Shown: positions 35,831 through 46,554 of the stretch, piece after piece
Layout of the letters: the number at the start of each line of letters is the position of its first letter
Position numbering within the stretch: position 1 is the stretch's first letter
Assembly (NCBI GenBank): GCA_012934845.2
Contig: WNNJ02003767.1
Span: 32,435-96,434 of the forward strand
DNA from: Pomphorhynchus laevis
Taxonomy: Eukaryota; Acanthocephala; Palaeacanthocephala; Echinorhynchida; Pomphorhynchidae
DNA: 64,000 nt
Direction of reading: 5' to 3'
Program-made: the position numbers and the translations under genes
The notes under the pieces: generated by a model
Told to the model about the DNA's origin: nothing
Databases searched by the model: none
The model's input: the letters and a program-made list of their open reading frames with translations, nothing else

Positions 35831-36215
35831 TTCACATATCGCAATCGATTATCTTCGCTAAATCTTTATCCAACTCCGGCTTGAACGTATGAATGTTACG
35901 AGAGTTAACAGTCGTATCGGAAAGTTGATTCCATACCAATACAACTATCTGTGCAAAAAGAGAGATATGAATGTGGCATAGGCGTAGTGTTCAAAGCATC
36001 AAGGAATGTCCGTGTAGTGAGGGCTGATCTCGCAATCTTAACAAATGACAAAATGGATGATCCTTAGTATGTAAAATATGCCATGCGAGGTACATATCAG
36101 CACGAATTCACATGAAACTAAGACTATATATTTTTAGATACCTCAGTATATCCCTATATTCCAAATGTCTGACAGTACGGACTAATTTATCATTATTTTA
36201 CAACAAATTTATGAG
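35830..36215 (-). mobile_element. LINE C-terminal fragment (CR1-like)
   Basis: Minus-strand translation reads RHLEYRDILRYLKIYSLSF, then RADMYLAWHILHTKDH and finally VWNQLSDTTVNSRNIHTFKP before a stop. This is the thumb and C-terminal end of a CR1-type ORF2, with changes of frame. Confidence 0.7.
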
Positions 36216-36554
36216 CATCATCTTATATGTCTGAATTAAATAGCTGAGCAATTAGCCACTAAATATATCATTCTCATTTATATAGAAATCAGTATCTTGC
36301 TGCCACGTTGTTTTCGAAAGTCATGTCGATTTTCACAGAAGCAACGATCACCCAGTTGCGATAGTTATTAATGCTTAGTTCGAAACGATTTAAGCAAGTC
36401 AAACTGTTTACCAGAGTGACACATTTAGACATTTTAAAACTCGGTGACACAACGTTTACCGTATTACTAGATGCTTACTAGATGCATGCCGATTTTTGAG
36501 CTAAGGCTTTTTAGATATTCTATTTATATATTTTCTTTATTAAAAAATATTTAT

Positions 36555-37735
36555 TTTTACGTAGCAAATGCGTGCCAGCGCACGCTGACATAACCACAAC
36601 AACAAAATCTAAATCATGTTTCTACGAGGTGGGCATGGAGGCGGCATTTGAATGCAATAATTGAGTGAGCGCGGTGGACGTCAAGTGGCAGCTGATTAAA
36701 GGCGAGTGGGGCGGTGACGAATAAGGATCGGAGACCGTAGTTGCTGGAGTAATTGGGAACGTGGAGTAATAGGGAATTACGGGAACGCAGTGATAGAGAG
36801 CTGGGACGAGTGTCGTCTAAGAAAGGCAGGTTGATGAACGATGGTGAGCCGACAGCGATGAGACGAAAAGTTATGATAAGAAGGCGGAGTTGTATCCGGA
36901 TGTGGATGGTAGGCCAGGAGAGTTGGGCAAGATGTGTGGATGTGTGGTCAAAGCTACGGAGACGTAGGAGCACTTAAACGGCAAAGTTGATGATGCGTTG
37001 TAGGGGTAGGATGATGGATTTTGGAGAATTTGCGAAAAGGCTGAGGGAGTAATCGATTTTAGGGAAAATAAGCTAGGAAAGAAGAGACATACAGGAACGG
37101 AAGTCAATAAGGGGGCGAATACGGCAGGTGTCACGGAGAATTAAGTTAGACAAGCGGACCTTGTCGCGGACTAAGGGTTTAAGGGAAAGATGATCATCGA
37201 AATGGAATCCTAAGAAAGTGAGATTGTGGACTACGATGATGATTGATGAAGCAAAAGATACAGGGAGAGGAGATATGTTAGATTGACATGTATGCGCTGG
37301 GCGTGTGCATGAACATATATGAGGATGTCATCGGCGTATTGCATGACGTTAAAGGAGTAAGGTTTGATAAAAGGAGAGAGATCGCCGGGTATAAGAGTGA
37401 AAAGAAGGGGTTCTAGGACTGAACCTTGTGGAACCCCGCAAAAAAATAGGGGTGGGAGGAGATGATGATGAATTTGAGCAGACTCGAAAAAACGGTCGAA
37501 TAGATATGAGGCAATCCATGCTGCGGCGGAGGAAGAAAAGCCGTAATCATAATGAAGGCGAGAAAAAAAGGATGGAGTGGTCGACGATGTCGAAGGCGGA
37601 TGAGAGGTCAAATAAGATGATAACATTACATAGAGCCTTGTCACGAGAAATGAGTATGTCGTTGTAAACTTTCATCCAGGCGATTTATGTGTAGTGATTA
37701 GAGCGGAAAGGGGATTGGAAAGGAGAATATTTATA
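36555..37735 (-). mobile_element. LINE family A, RT part to 3' end, with internal deletions
   Basis: The 3' end with stem-loop GCGTGC-GCTG-GCACGC lies at 36560-36590. Going up: C-terminal LSLRSRNSLLLHVPNYSSNY, thumb, then a jump at about 37280 to the RT palm (MQYADDILIYVHAH, CGVPQGSVLEPLLF) up to about 37720. The SKIMWI-type block between palm and thumb is partly missing. The copy is truncated and broken. Confidence 0.88.
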
Positions 37736-37744
37736 TTATATTTT

Positions 37745-38340
37745 ATATTTTATAGTATATATATGCTTTATATGTTTCATATATATAAGGTTTATGCCAA
37801 ATGTTTACGATTATGTCGCTCCTATGAGCTCTGTTCAGTTTAACATTGTATTCTTAAATGCTTTAAAAACATTTGATGGTGCTCTCTGTAGCCCTATAAA
37901 TACTACTGTGTTATGCTGTTTGATGTTGTAGCTGGGTCAAATCGTTTCATATCAATTTAAATTCAAGATCACCTTGATAATGTTTTGTCAACTAGTGGCA
38001 CTTTATTCTGGGGTGATCATGGCACTGTGTTAGGATCGGTGATTTTCGGTATATTCTTAAATTACTTTATAAAGCGTTTACAATATACATATTTAGCTTT
38101 TGATGATGTCCTGATTGGATTTTGTATCCCACCATAATAGTTATTAATTGTTGAGCACGGACATCAACAGCGTTAGTTCTTAGTGCAAGATGACCGGTAG
38201 ACATCTTGATGCGACATCTTGATGTGTGTATAAAGATTTCCAAAAGTGGTGTATATGTCAACTATGATATATACTATTATTATAGTTACAAGTTATTATT
38301 ATAGTTATCAAATCTATTACCAAATACATGCCTTATACAT
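37745..38340. other. AT-rich stretch, no gene seen
   Basis: TA-rich around 37735-37790; otherwise nothing supportable. Confidence 0.4.
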
Positions 38341-39250
38341 CCATCTTCGATAATATCCCTTCAACAAATATTGTTAAGGAAGTAAGGAGAACTGCTGGAT
38401 CGGATGGCCGTTTGTGGGTGCAATCAAAAGCCTGGTAAGATGCTTGTGTCCTTTGATAGAGATTCATCTAAGCTTGCTGAGGCGTTGGCCGGACTGGCAC
38501 ATAGACTAGCCATGTTGGAAACTGATTCGAACTCAGTTACCGCTTTAACGGCTTCTAAATTAATCGCTCTTGATAAGTCTCCGGGAGTACGTCCGATTTG
38601 TATTTGCAGGTATATCGTAGAATAAAAGCCAAAGTTATATTAAGGAAAATATCGATTCATATTCAGTCAGTGTCAGGTAACACTCAATTATGTGCGAGAC
38701 AAAGGTACGGTATGGAATATGTCTTACGACACGTTCACAAGACATTGTCATAAACAGATAATGCATATATTCTACATATATATACTGACAATTCATTTAA
38801 CCGCCCTAATATAAATATTGCAATTGAAAACATGAAACATCTGCCTTGCGCTTTTTTCGATACCTCATACTACACATGCAATTGATCCAACATTGACAAT
38901 TGACAAAAATATAATGATGTCAAGGGAGGGATTCACACAGGGTAACCCGTTATCGATGGTTGCTTTCGTTGCGGAATCACTTCCACTAATGCAATGCATC
39001 AGACAACGTTTTCTTTCGATAGAGCAGAAATGGTATGATGATGAAGTTATGTGCTGGAACTGCCGACGACCTTGTTTGGATTCTCGATGAAATGCAGAAA
39101 ATTAAACCAGCCTTTTGGTTTTTACGTAAACAAAGGAAAATGTAAACTACTGATTGTGGATGACAATACGATAACAGCTCAACTATAATGGAATTATATT
39201 TCGCCTACTTAAATGATCGCGGATTTTACGCTCAAACACCTTTTCATAAA
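38340..39250 (+). mobile_element. RT fragment of an unplaced retroelement family
   Basis: The 38404-38625 frame includes LTASKLIALDKSPGVRPI. Further on come MMSREGFTQGNPLSMVAF and a WYDDE-like box, then AGTADDLVWILDEM and VNKGKCKLLIVDDN. The order (GVRPI, TQG-PL, DD box) is that of an RT palm, but the sequence is unlike the CR1, L2 and Penelope elements here. It is broken, looks old, and has no visible ends. It may belong with 26400-26640. Confidence 0.5.
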
Positions 39251-39299
39251 TGGAGATAAGGGAGTTTTAAATCAAAATAGACCGGAGATCTTTAGGGTA

Positions 39300-40364
39300 T
39301 GTAATCGATTTTTTTCATGGGTAAAAATATCCTCCGGCTAATGTTGATGCGGTCAACATTGAAGGGGGATGCTAAGAGCATTGTAATGGTGACCTCTTTT
39401 CTCTGACTGTGTCAAAAGCTGACAGACACGAGTTAGGAGTGGCGCTTGGGTTTTAGAGGTGCCTGGAAGTGGTCCCCAGAAATTCAGGATATCTGTAACA
39501 GTTAAGTCATAACTTCTGAAGTCACCCCAAGGCGGGATTGATTGGGGAGATTGAGAGGCTCCATAATTATGTAGGGATAATGACTCTTCCAAAACTTTGG
39601 CCTAAGCTACTGATTCAATCCGATGCCCTCTCCTTCCAGCAGACGAACTTATCTTTCTTAGATATCTTCCAAACGGAAGACTGAGAAGGGTTAAGACGAT
39701 AAAGGCTCGTCCTATCTATACAAACTTGGAATCTATATCGAGAACTCCAGTATATTCTTTCGAGAGGGCCTGCCTGAAGGAAACAGAGAGATTTGGAAGG
39801 TGTAGTAGTTTTGCTAGGACCTTGAGTTTTTTCGGAGTGGGATTGAATATGCGACCTTTATAGCTAGTCGAAAGAATCGCGGTAGCTTATGAAGTGAGGT
39901 AGAAATTAAATCGGGTCATACTCGCATTTCCTACAACAGGGAACCGTCGGATAGCTACCTGGGAGAAGGCCACTCTTTTTTGATCATGGTGGAAACTCCT
40001 CCTCAATAACGTATCTTTATCTAACCGCCAACGGAGTAGGTCGTGCAAAGTGGACAACTGTTGGCGCGACTGCTTAATACAGAAGGGCTTTACCATCCAC
40101 TTCACATGTAGTAGACTAAAAGAGAAAATTTGTTTTTGTGCAATGAAAGGTGGGGGATAGTGGTTTGTGAATAAAATATTCGTTGCTGACTTTGCAGAGT
40201 GCTGCATTAATCCAACGACCACTTCTGTTGTTGAAGTCGCAAAGTAAAAAGCCATAGTTGCTAGCTGATATACGATCCAAGAGGTTACGGTTCTTGTGAA
40301 TATCTCCAGGCCGAATATAGATATTGACTATGTTAAGACGTTTACCGTTCTTCCATAGTGTTAA
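39300..40364 (-). mobile_element. Older LINE (family C), downstream part, split by a younger LINE
   Basis: Just below the 3' end of the whole family A element the minus strand encodes NIVNIYIRPGDIHKNRNLL followed by LLCDFNNRSGRWINAAL, the central blocks of an APE-type endonuclease. Further downstream frames (40255-39887, 39592-39353) are read as decayed linker sequence. The upstream endonuclease blocks of the same element lie at 44830-45187, on the other side of the inserted LINE. Confidence 0.65.
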
Positions 40365-40440
40365 AAAAAAGATTTATTTTAACGTGGCAAATGCGTGCCA
40401 GCGCACGCTTACATGACCACAACAAAAACAAAACTGTGAA
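40365..40440 (-). other. LINE family A 3' terminus with conserved stem-loop
   Basis: The last ~75 bases are shared by all family A copies with an intact 3' end (about 8910, 13470, 23640, 31990, 36570, 40395, 46790). The stem GCGTGC/GCACGC is kept while the loop varies (GCTG, ATTT, AGCTA), followed by TTTGCCACGTTAAA. By analogy with L2-type LINEs (UnaL2) this is probably the site the RT recognises. Confidence 0.8.
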
Positions 40441-43338
40441 TCAGGTGTCGAGAAGGTGTGAACGGAGGAGGTGTTTGAATGTGATAAAAGAGGGAGCGCG
40501 GCGGACGTCGAGAGGGAGTTGATTCCAGGCGAGTGAGGCGGCGACGAGGAAGGATCGGAGACCGTAGTTGTTGGAGTAATTAGGAACGTGGAGTAAGAGG
40601 GTATGACAGGAACGAAGCGATAGCGAGGTGGGGCGAGTATCGTCTAAGAAAGGAAGGTTGATGAACGATGGGGAGCCGACAGCGATGAGACGAAAAGTAA
40701 TGAGAAGAAGGCGGAGTTTGATGCGGATGTGGATGGTGGGCCAGGAGAGTTGGGCAAAATATGTGGATGTGTGGTCGAAGCGACGGAGGCGAAAGAGCAC
40801 TCGAACGGCGGTGTTGATTATTCGTTGTAGGGGTAGGATGATGGATTTTGGAGAATTGGCGAAAAGGCTAAGGCAGTAATCGATTTTAGGGAAAAGAAGC
40901 GATGAAAGAAGAGACATACAAGAACGGAAGTCGATAAGGGGGCGGATACGGCGGATGTCACGAAGAATTAAGTTAGACGAGCGGACCTTGTCACGGACGA
41001 AGGGTTTAAGGGAAAGGTGATCATCGAAATGGAAGCCTAAGAAAGTGAGATTGTGGACTACAGGGATGATCGATGAGGCAAAAGATACAATGGGAGGAGA
41101 TATGCTTGGTTTACGGGGAAGGATCCACATTATTTTGGACTTTTCGGCGTTTAGAACGAGATGGAGATTGGAGAGACGCTTGTAGATAGAAGAGAGACAG
41201 TTGGAGGCAGAAATGGCGATATCGTGTATGCGATGTGCGGGTGCATGAGCATAGATTAGAATGTCATCGGCGTATTGCATGACGTTAAAGGAGTAAGGTT
41301 TGATAAATGGAGAGAGATCGCCAAGCAAAAGAGAGAAAAGCAGGGGACCTAGGACTGAACCTTGTGGAACCCCGCAAAAAATAGGGATGGGAGGGGAGGA
41401 TGATGAATTAGAACAGACGCGAAAGGAACGGTCGGATAGATATGAGGCGAACCAAGCTACGGAGGAGGAAGAAAAGCCGTAATCATAACGAAGGCGAGAA
41501 AGGAGGACGGAGTGGTCGACAATGTCGAATGCGGAGGAGAGGTCCAGGGAGATGAGAACACTATATAGAGCCTTGTCTCGAGAAATGAGTAAGTCGTTGT
41601 ACACTTTTATGCATGCGATTTCTGTCGAGTGATTAGAGCGGAAAGCGGATTGGAAAGGAGGGTACAGATTGGATGAGGAGAGATAAGCGTTGATTTGTAT
41701 TAAGATGAGGCGTTCTAAGAGCTTAGAAAGAGTAGGGAGTAGTGAAATGGGGCGATAGCTGGAAGGAAGGGAGGGGTCGAGCGATTGTTTCTTAAGGAGG
41801 GGACGAACGATTGCGGATTTCCAGTGTGAAGGGAAGATACGACTGCGGATGGACGAGTTAAACAAGGTTGTGAGAAATGGGGATATCGATGAGCATATAG
41901 ATTTCAATATGTGGGTAGGCAGGGGATCGGCAGGTGAGGTTTTGTTGGGCAAGGACATGAGGACAGATGATACTTCTGTAGGTGATACAGGGAGAAGATG
42001 AAAGAGTTCGGGAAGGATGAGAGTAGACTGGGCAGAGTGGAATAGGATGGAGACCGGGGTGTGAGAGAGCAGCGTGGATACTTTAGTCTGGAGAAATGAC
42101 GAATAATCATTAGCATTGATGTTGCAAGGCGTAGAGGAACGAGCCAGGATTGAGTTAAAAGTATGCCAGAGAGTCTTAGAGTTGAATGAAGTGATTATTT
42201 TATGCTGCCAGAAGGAGTTGCATTTGGTACGTAGTAGGTTGAGATGAGACCGGCGAAGAGCAAGATAGGAATCACGGAAAGACGGAGTGATCGAGCGGAA
42301 ATCGCGTCTGAGAGAGCGGTGATAGACTCGAAAAGCATGGCGGAGTCGACGCTTTGAGAGTAGGCATTGGATGTCAAACCATGGGGCACGGTGCAAGCGA
42401 CGGTGTGGGTGAGACTTGAAGGGCAAGAGAATATCGAGAGTGGATGTGAGTTCAGAGTCGAAGAGAAAGGCGAGATCGTGAGGAGATGAATATGTTATTG
42501 TGGGTAATGATAGAGACGATTTGAGTAAGGCAGAGCGGAGAAGGGAAAGGTCAAGATTTCTCCAAGGGCGACGTAGGATTGTAGGTGTGTGAGGAGGGGT
42601 GTGGTTGCGAGCGAGATCAAGGGTGATAAGAAAGTGATCGGATAGACCAGGATCAGAGATGGACAGTGAGGTGTGGGCAGCAAAATGATCGGGGACAGCG
42701 ATGATGTCGAGTGCCCCGCCAAGTATATGTGTGGGGGCAGTGGAGATTAGTTTGTAATTGTAGTTGGATAGAATGTTGATGAAGCGGATGGAATCTGTGG
42801 AAGAGGGGCGGTCTAGGCGGATATTGAAGTCGCCTAGAACGAGTGAAGGGATTGAGGACAAAGAACAATGAGAAAGGAGGTCAGCGAGTTCGGTAAAAAA
42901 TAAGGCTGTAGGAGCTGATGAACCAGGACGGTATACAATGGCGAGATCTAGAGTGATCGGGTTAGAATAACGACAAGTGAGCAATTCAAAAGAGCAAGGA
43001 CTGAAAGGGGGATTGATTTTGCGAAGAGACGCTGGGTGACGCGCGAATGCGACGATGCCGCCATGATTAGAGGATTTAGAAGGGCATGAGCTGAGGGGGC
43101 GGGCGGATTCGACTAGGGAGCAACCGGCAGAGAGCAGACGGCGAATGGAAAGGTCGTCGGAATCTGAGTGCCAGGATTCGGTGAGGCAGAAGAGATCGAT
43201 GGATTGCTTGGTGAATAGGTTGAGGATAAGATCGGATTTATTGAGAATAGATCTAGTGTTGAGGAGACCGAGGCGGAAACCGTGTGCTGTGGCGAAAGAG
43301 ACTAGTGGAGAAGACACATAGGAGAGATGGAGCGCCAT
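40441..43338 (-). CDS. LINE family A ORF2: endonuclease and reverse transcriptase
   Basis: 965 residues. Residues 1-240 are an APE-type endonuclease with the expected blocks: LLNTRS (Asn27), LTESW (Glu54), LVLGDFNIRL, then GLSDHFLITL. The linker follows (LWHTFNSILARSS). The RT spans about 430-720: NKTSPADPLPTHILKS, SYRPISLLPTLSKLLER, QSAFRSNHSTE, SLDLSSAFDIVDH, CGVPQGSVLGPLLF, and the catalytic MQYADDILIY at about 687-692. After the thumb (LPLQRIINTAVRVL) the C-terminal domain ends with LAWNQLPLDVRRAPSFITFK. All catalytic residues expected for nicking and target-primed reverse transcription are present. The start ATG lies 37 nt inside the end of ORF1 in another frame, suggesting coupled re-initiation. 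Confidence 0.95.
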   Translation of the reverse strand: MALHLSYVSSPLVSFATAHGFRLGLLNTRSILNKSDLILNLFTKQSIDLFCLTESWHSDSDDLSIRRLLSAGCSLVESARPLSSCPSKSSNHGGIVAFARHPASLRKINPPFSPCSFELLTCRYSNPITLDLAIVYRPGSSAPTALFFTELADLLSHCSLSSIPSLVLGDFNIRLDRPSSTDSIRFINILSNYNYKLISTAPTHILGGALDIIAVPDHFAAHTSLSISDPGLSDHFLITLDLARNHTPPHTPTILRRPWRNLDLSLLRSALLKSSLSLPTITYSSPHDLAFLFDSELTSTLDILLPFKSHPHRRLHRAPWFDIQCLLSKRRLRHAFRVYHRSLRRDFRSITPSFRDSYLALRRSHLNLLRTKCNSFWQHKIITSFNSKTLWHTFNSILARSSTPCNINANDYSSFLQTKVSTLLSHTPVSILFHSAQSTLILPELFHLLPVSPTEVSSVLMSLPNKTSPADPLPTHILKSICSSISPFLTTLFNSSIRSRIFPSHWKSAIVRPLLKKQSLDPSLPSSYRPISLLPTLSKLLERLILIQINAYLSSSNLYPPFQSAFRSNHSTEIACIKVYNDLLISRDKALYSVLISLDLSSAFDIVDHSVLLSRLRYDYGFSSSSVAWFASYLSDRSFRVCSNSSSSPPIPIFCGVPQGSVLGPLLFSLLLGDLSPFIKPYSFNVMQYADDILIYAHAPAHRIHDIAISASNCLSSIYKRLSNLHLVLNAEKSKIMWILPRKPSISPPIVSFASSIIPVVHNLTFLGFHFDDHLSLKPFVRDKVRSSNLILRDIRRIRPLIDFRSCMSLLSSLLFPKIDYCLSLFANSPKSIILPLQRIINTAVRVLFRLRRFDHTSTYFAQLSWPTIHIRIKLRLLLITFRLIAVGSPSFINLPFLDDTRPTSLSLRSCHTLLLHVPNYSNNYGLRSFLVAASLAWNQLPLDVRRAPSFITFKHLLRSHLLDT

Positions 43339-44699
43339 CGAATTTTTGGACGGGTGTGGACAATTTGAAAATTTCCGTCTATGTTTCGGATGGCGAGTGA
43401 AGTTTCGCCGTTTTCCTCGCGACGACGTTTTTCGATGCGGGCTGAAGAGATTTGAGCGATTTCGGAAGGGGCGCGATCGTGGAAAATTCGAGTGGTTGAA
43501 GATGACATGAGTTTGAATCGTTGAGAGAGGACAGAAGACGCGTGAGAGCGATGCTTGAAAACAATTTTTAGGAGAGGGGGCTGGGAAGGATTAGATTGAG
43601 AAGATTTGTTTAGACGGATGAATGCGACTGGAGAAATGTCCTTGAAAAAGGATGGTTTATCCGCAGGAACAATAGACGAGAGGATGGATCTGAAGGCGGA
43701 AACATCGTGGTCCAGACGTGCTTGTGGGGATAAGGAGTTAGAAGGCGTGATATTAGTAACAATGACGCAACGATCGCGAGAAGCAAAGCGCTTCCGTAAA
43801 GGAGGACGACTGACGTGAGTAGGTGAGATCACGATAGAAGAGCTGGCAGTTGATGATTTGGAGGGATTTGGTTTGACGACGGGAGACATAGAGGATAATG
43901 ATAATAAAGCGGGTGGCAAGCGATGTGAGGAAAGGTTATGAGTGGAAGGATAGTGGAGGCTGGTGGAGGTGATTTTAATTGATGGATGCAAGTTATTGAG
44001 AAACGAGACAGGAAGGACGGGACGTGGGGTGTCGGGGAGTGAACATACATTAGTTGTAACAATTTGCGGCTCCGTCACTGTATCGGTAGATTTATCATAA
44101 ACTTGACAAAATCCATCTTGCTGCGATACAATTTGCGGCTCCTTCAGATTATCTGATAATGGATTATCTGATGATGACGTAGAAACGCGATGAGGGGTAG
44201 AAATGTAAGGTGATTTATCTGATACGACAAAAGAAATACTGGGTTGCAAATGGTCAATGACAGTAACATCAGAAGATTGAGCTGATTGATTGGGCAAAAT
44301 TGAAGGATGTATAGTAATACCTGTAGAAGAGATGGGAGATTTGGCATTCTTAGAGGCAATCGAATGCGGGAGAATTGGGCATCGAGGTTGAGACTTATTA
44401 CAATACGAAGAGGCATGTGTGGACATCGCTGCATTGCCAGATAGTTTCAATATATTTGTCTTGAGACTCTCTATTTCACTCTTCATCGTATTTATCATCT
44501 TAGCCGAACAGTAGCCACAGTAGAATTCGTTGTCTGCAAGGCAAGATGCCTGGGATTCTGAAGTCCAAATACTTACCCACGTGTGACAATCATTGTTTGA
44601 GCAAAGGACTTGTTGTTCAGATCCATTGGAAACATCTCTAACATCGGTGTTGGACGCAACATGGTTGGGAACTTGAGACTTTTGTTTTTTCCGACCCAT
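43302..44699 (-). CDS. LINE family A ORF1: PHD-like zinc finger RNA-binding protein
   Basis: 465 residues. Near the N-terminus is a Cys/His cluster of PHD-like spacing (CSNNDCHTWV, then SCLADNEFYCGYC), followed by a short helix (MKSEIESLKTNILKL) that may form a coiled coil, and a long Ser/Thr/Pro-rich linker. The C-terminal third (RDRCVIVTNITPSNSL, then LLKIVFKHRSHASSVLSQRF) looks like an RRM-type fold used by LINE ORF1 proteins to bind RNA. PHD-like ORF1 proteins are known from the CR1/L2/Kiri group. No stop or frameshift is seen. It ends 37 nt after the ORF2 start. Confidence 0.9.
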   Translation of the reverse strand: MGRKKQKSQVPNHVASNTDVRDVSNGSEQQVLCSNNDCHTWVSIWTSESQASCLADNEFYCGYCSAKMINTMKSEIESLKTNILKLSGNAAMSTHASSYCNKSQPRCPILPHSIASKNAKSPISSTGITIHPSILPNQSAQSSDVTVIDHLQPSISFVVSDKSPYISTPHRVSTSSSDNPLSDNLKEPQIVSQQDGFCQVYDKSTDTVTEPQIVTTNVCSLPDTPRPVLPVSFLNNLHPSIKITSTSLHYPSTHNLSSHRLPPALLSLSSMSPVVKPNPSKSSTASSSIVISPTHVSRPPLRKRFASRDRCVIVTNITPSNSLSPQARLDHDVSAFRSILSSIVPADKPSFFKDISPVAFIRLNKSSQSNPSQPPLLKIVFKHRSHASSVLSQRFKLMSSSTTRIFHDRAPSEIAQISSARIEKRRREENGETSLAIRNIDGNFQIVHTRPKIRWRSISPMCLLH

Positions 44700-44836
44700 T
44701 TGTATATAGTCGTTTGATTCGTGATTTTATTCTCCTCGTTGTATGTATATTATATTGTATGTTATTTATTGTAGATGACGGCAGATGACGGGAGTCTGTT
44801 CCAACTGTTTATTACTCGATGACAAGACAGGGTTAA

Positions 44837-45440
44837 CAAGACAGGGTTGGACAAGAATAGTTCAGTAAGAGGGATATCTTAAATGGCTCATAACTAGGGT
44901 TATAAGACCTTGAGATGAAAAGGAATGGGGAGTGGTTATATACGGAGTAAAATAAAACAGTTATGTGCTTTGGTAAAAATCGAGTAATGTCATTGGGGAC
45001 CTTCAGATATAATCTCATGAAGGACTATAACATCTGCATCTCGGCCAGATAGAAGGCTAAGGGCAGAAGCACCTCCCGAATTCCACTGAATGATTCCCAG
45101 TGAAAACGGTTCGGGATTACTTCCTAAACAATTGGTGTTACTAAGAGGGACTGAAGAGCCCACTAATGTGTCAATCAGTGAGACCACTTACCCTTTCTTT
45201 TCTATCGAATGTTGTTGTCCATAGTTGATACATTTAGGAGTATCTTGACATCACCTGTTTTGTGGTCATCATCGCCATATCCACATATCCCGCAAAATTT
45301 AGCACGACCACAACTTGATCCCAATATCCCCAGCAATGACAATGGTTCCAGTTGGAATAAGTGATGTCGTCACTGCTGATATGTATGAACTTCAAGTTAC
45401 ACTGCATGAATGTGTTACAAACGGAGTTTACGGGGAGACC
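44837..45440 (-). mobile_element. Older LINE (family C), ORF1 end and endonuclease start
   Basis: From 45430 down the minus strand encodes a zinc-knuckle-like stretch (CGRAKFCGICGYGDDDHKTG) ending an ORF1. At 45187-44990 the first endonuclease blocks follow: LGIIQWNSGGA (catalytic Asn block) and DADVIVLHEIIS (catalytic Glu block). The endonuclease continues at 40364 and below, interrupted by the family A element. Frames are broken. Confidence 0.7.
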
Positions 45441-45449
45441 TGTATTCTC

Positions 45450-46215
45450 TTTAGGCGTGTTTCCAAAGGCTATGGGTAGGGGGATGCTCCCTTACCCGAA
45501 GGTGTAAGAGAAAAACACGTCTTGAGATAAAATCACTAAATTTTTCTCTCAAGAAGTTTTTTCCCAAGACGCTTTCTCTCACACGTCTTAAGAGAAAAAC
45601 TTCGTGTATTGTCGTGGTTAAATAAAAAAGTTCTTGTAGTCTAGTTTGTTTTATTAAATTATAAATACGGTTAATATATTGATATATGGTCATTGTGTTC
45701 CATAAGATTGACTGCCTATTTGCACATTCGATATACAACGTCGTGATTGTATATTCGTTTATACAACATAATATTTCATTGAATATTTGCCTTGTATAAT
45801 TATAGTAGCAAAGTTATCCGATGCCAACAGGAATGTGCATATGTCAAATTATATTTATATAGGTACATATAGCGTAAATTCCATTGCAATTAGTTCGTCG
45901 TTATATTACCACTAGATCGCTAGCAGCGAAATGCATAGCTGCAGCGTATTTTTCGAGAACATACTTGACACCACATATTATTTATTCTTAATATGTATAT
46001 GCTAGGAAAAATAGCGTTACTGTGTTATATGTAATATTATCAACTGCGTTTTAGCGTATTTTCTGGTGTAAAAGGTATTGTTCAGCTTTTCTAGATTGAC
46101 ATGATTACAATTTTATGATTTTTGAAATAAATATTCAAAACGTTGTATTTCTAAACACAGTATCAAACGACTATTATTGAAATATTAATTAAGTGAAATA
46201 TTTCTCGAAATCTTG
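45450..46215. other. No gene seen; short inverted/direct repeats near 45500-45610
   Basis: Around 45500-45610 the words AAGAGAAAAAC, ACGTCTT and TTTTTCTCTCAAG recur in both orientations, like the ends of a small terminal-inverted-repeat element. No open frame with a recognisable domain. Confidence 0.4.
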
Positions 46216-46470
46216 AATCTTGAATATTCTTATTGTCGGAATTAAAGAATACGAGAAGTACGAGCACTTCATTGAAATGCATGCCGAAAACAATAATCCC
46301 GAAATTATTTTTATTAAATTATTATTTTCGAAGAACACGTCGAGGTTTACTGATCGAGCAATAAGCAGTTGGAACAGGCTCTCGTCAACTGCAATTGAAT
46401 GCCGTAACATCCGAGAATTTCGGTGTGCGATGAACAGTGTATCGCTCTAATAGGAAGTCGAACCTGATTT
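46215..46470 (+). mobile_element. CR1-like LINE C-terminal fragment
   Basis: The frame ends with SRFTDRAISSWNRLSSTAIE and REFRCAMNSVSL plus stop. This is the terminal domain of a CR1-like ORF2. The downstream 3' UTR shares GATCCAGCCAA with the family B1 copy at about 25970. Confidence 0.75.
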
Positions 46471-46554
46471 AGATTTTTTTGGGGTTTTTCTGACATTGTA
46501 CTTTTTTACATTGAGATCCAGCCAAACGAACCACCGCTCATCGGCTTTTGTATA

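Larger units (their letters stand above)
40365..44828 (-). mobile_element. Whole LINE family A element (L2/Kiri-like, CR1 superfamily)
   Basis: A complete two-ORF LINE: about 130 bp of 5' UTR, ORF1 (44699-43302), ORF2 (43338-40441), a 3' UTR of only about 75 bp with the stem-loop GCGTGC-GCTG-GCACGC (40393-40408), and a short TTAAAATAAATC(T)n end. Both ORFs are uninterrupted, so the element looks recent and potentially active. A candidate target duplication is AGTGTTAA (40357-40364) against AGGGTTAA (44829-44836), 7 of 8 matching. The 5' border is therefore approximate. It inserted into the endonuclease of an older LINE. All other family A copies in the window are fragments. Confidence 0.9.

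Noticed and set aside
40628-43818. Plus-strand open frames (40628-40879, 41300-41482, 43606-43818)
   Set aside because: They are antisense shadows of the whole LINE's ORF1 and ORF2.
45480-45610. A DNA transposon with terminal inverted repeats
   Set aside because: The repeated words are short, imperfect and in mixed orientation. No transposase or target duplication is visible.
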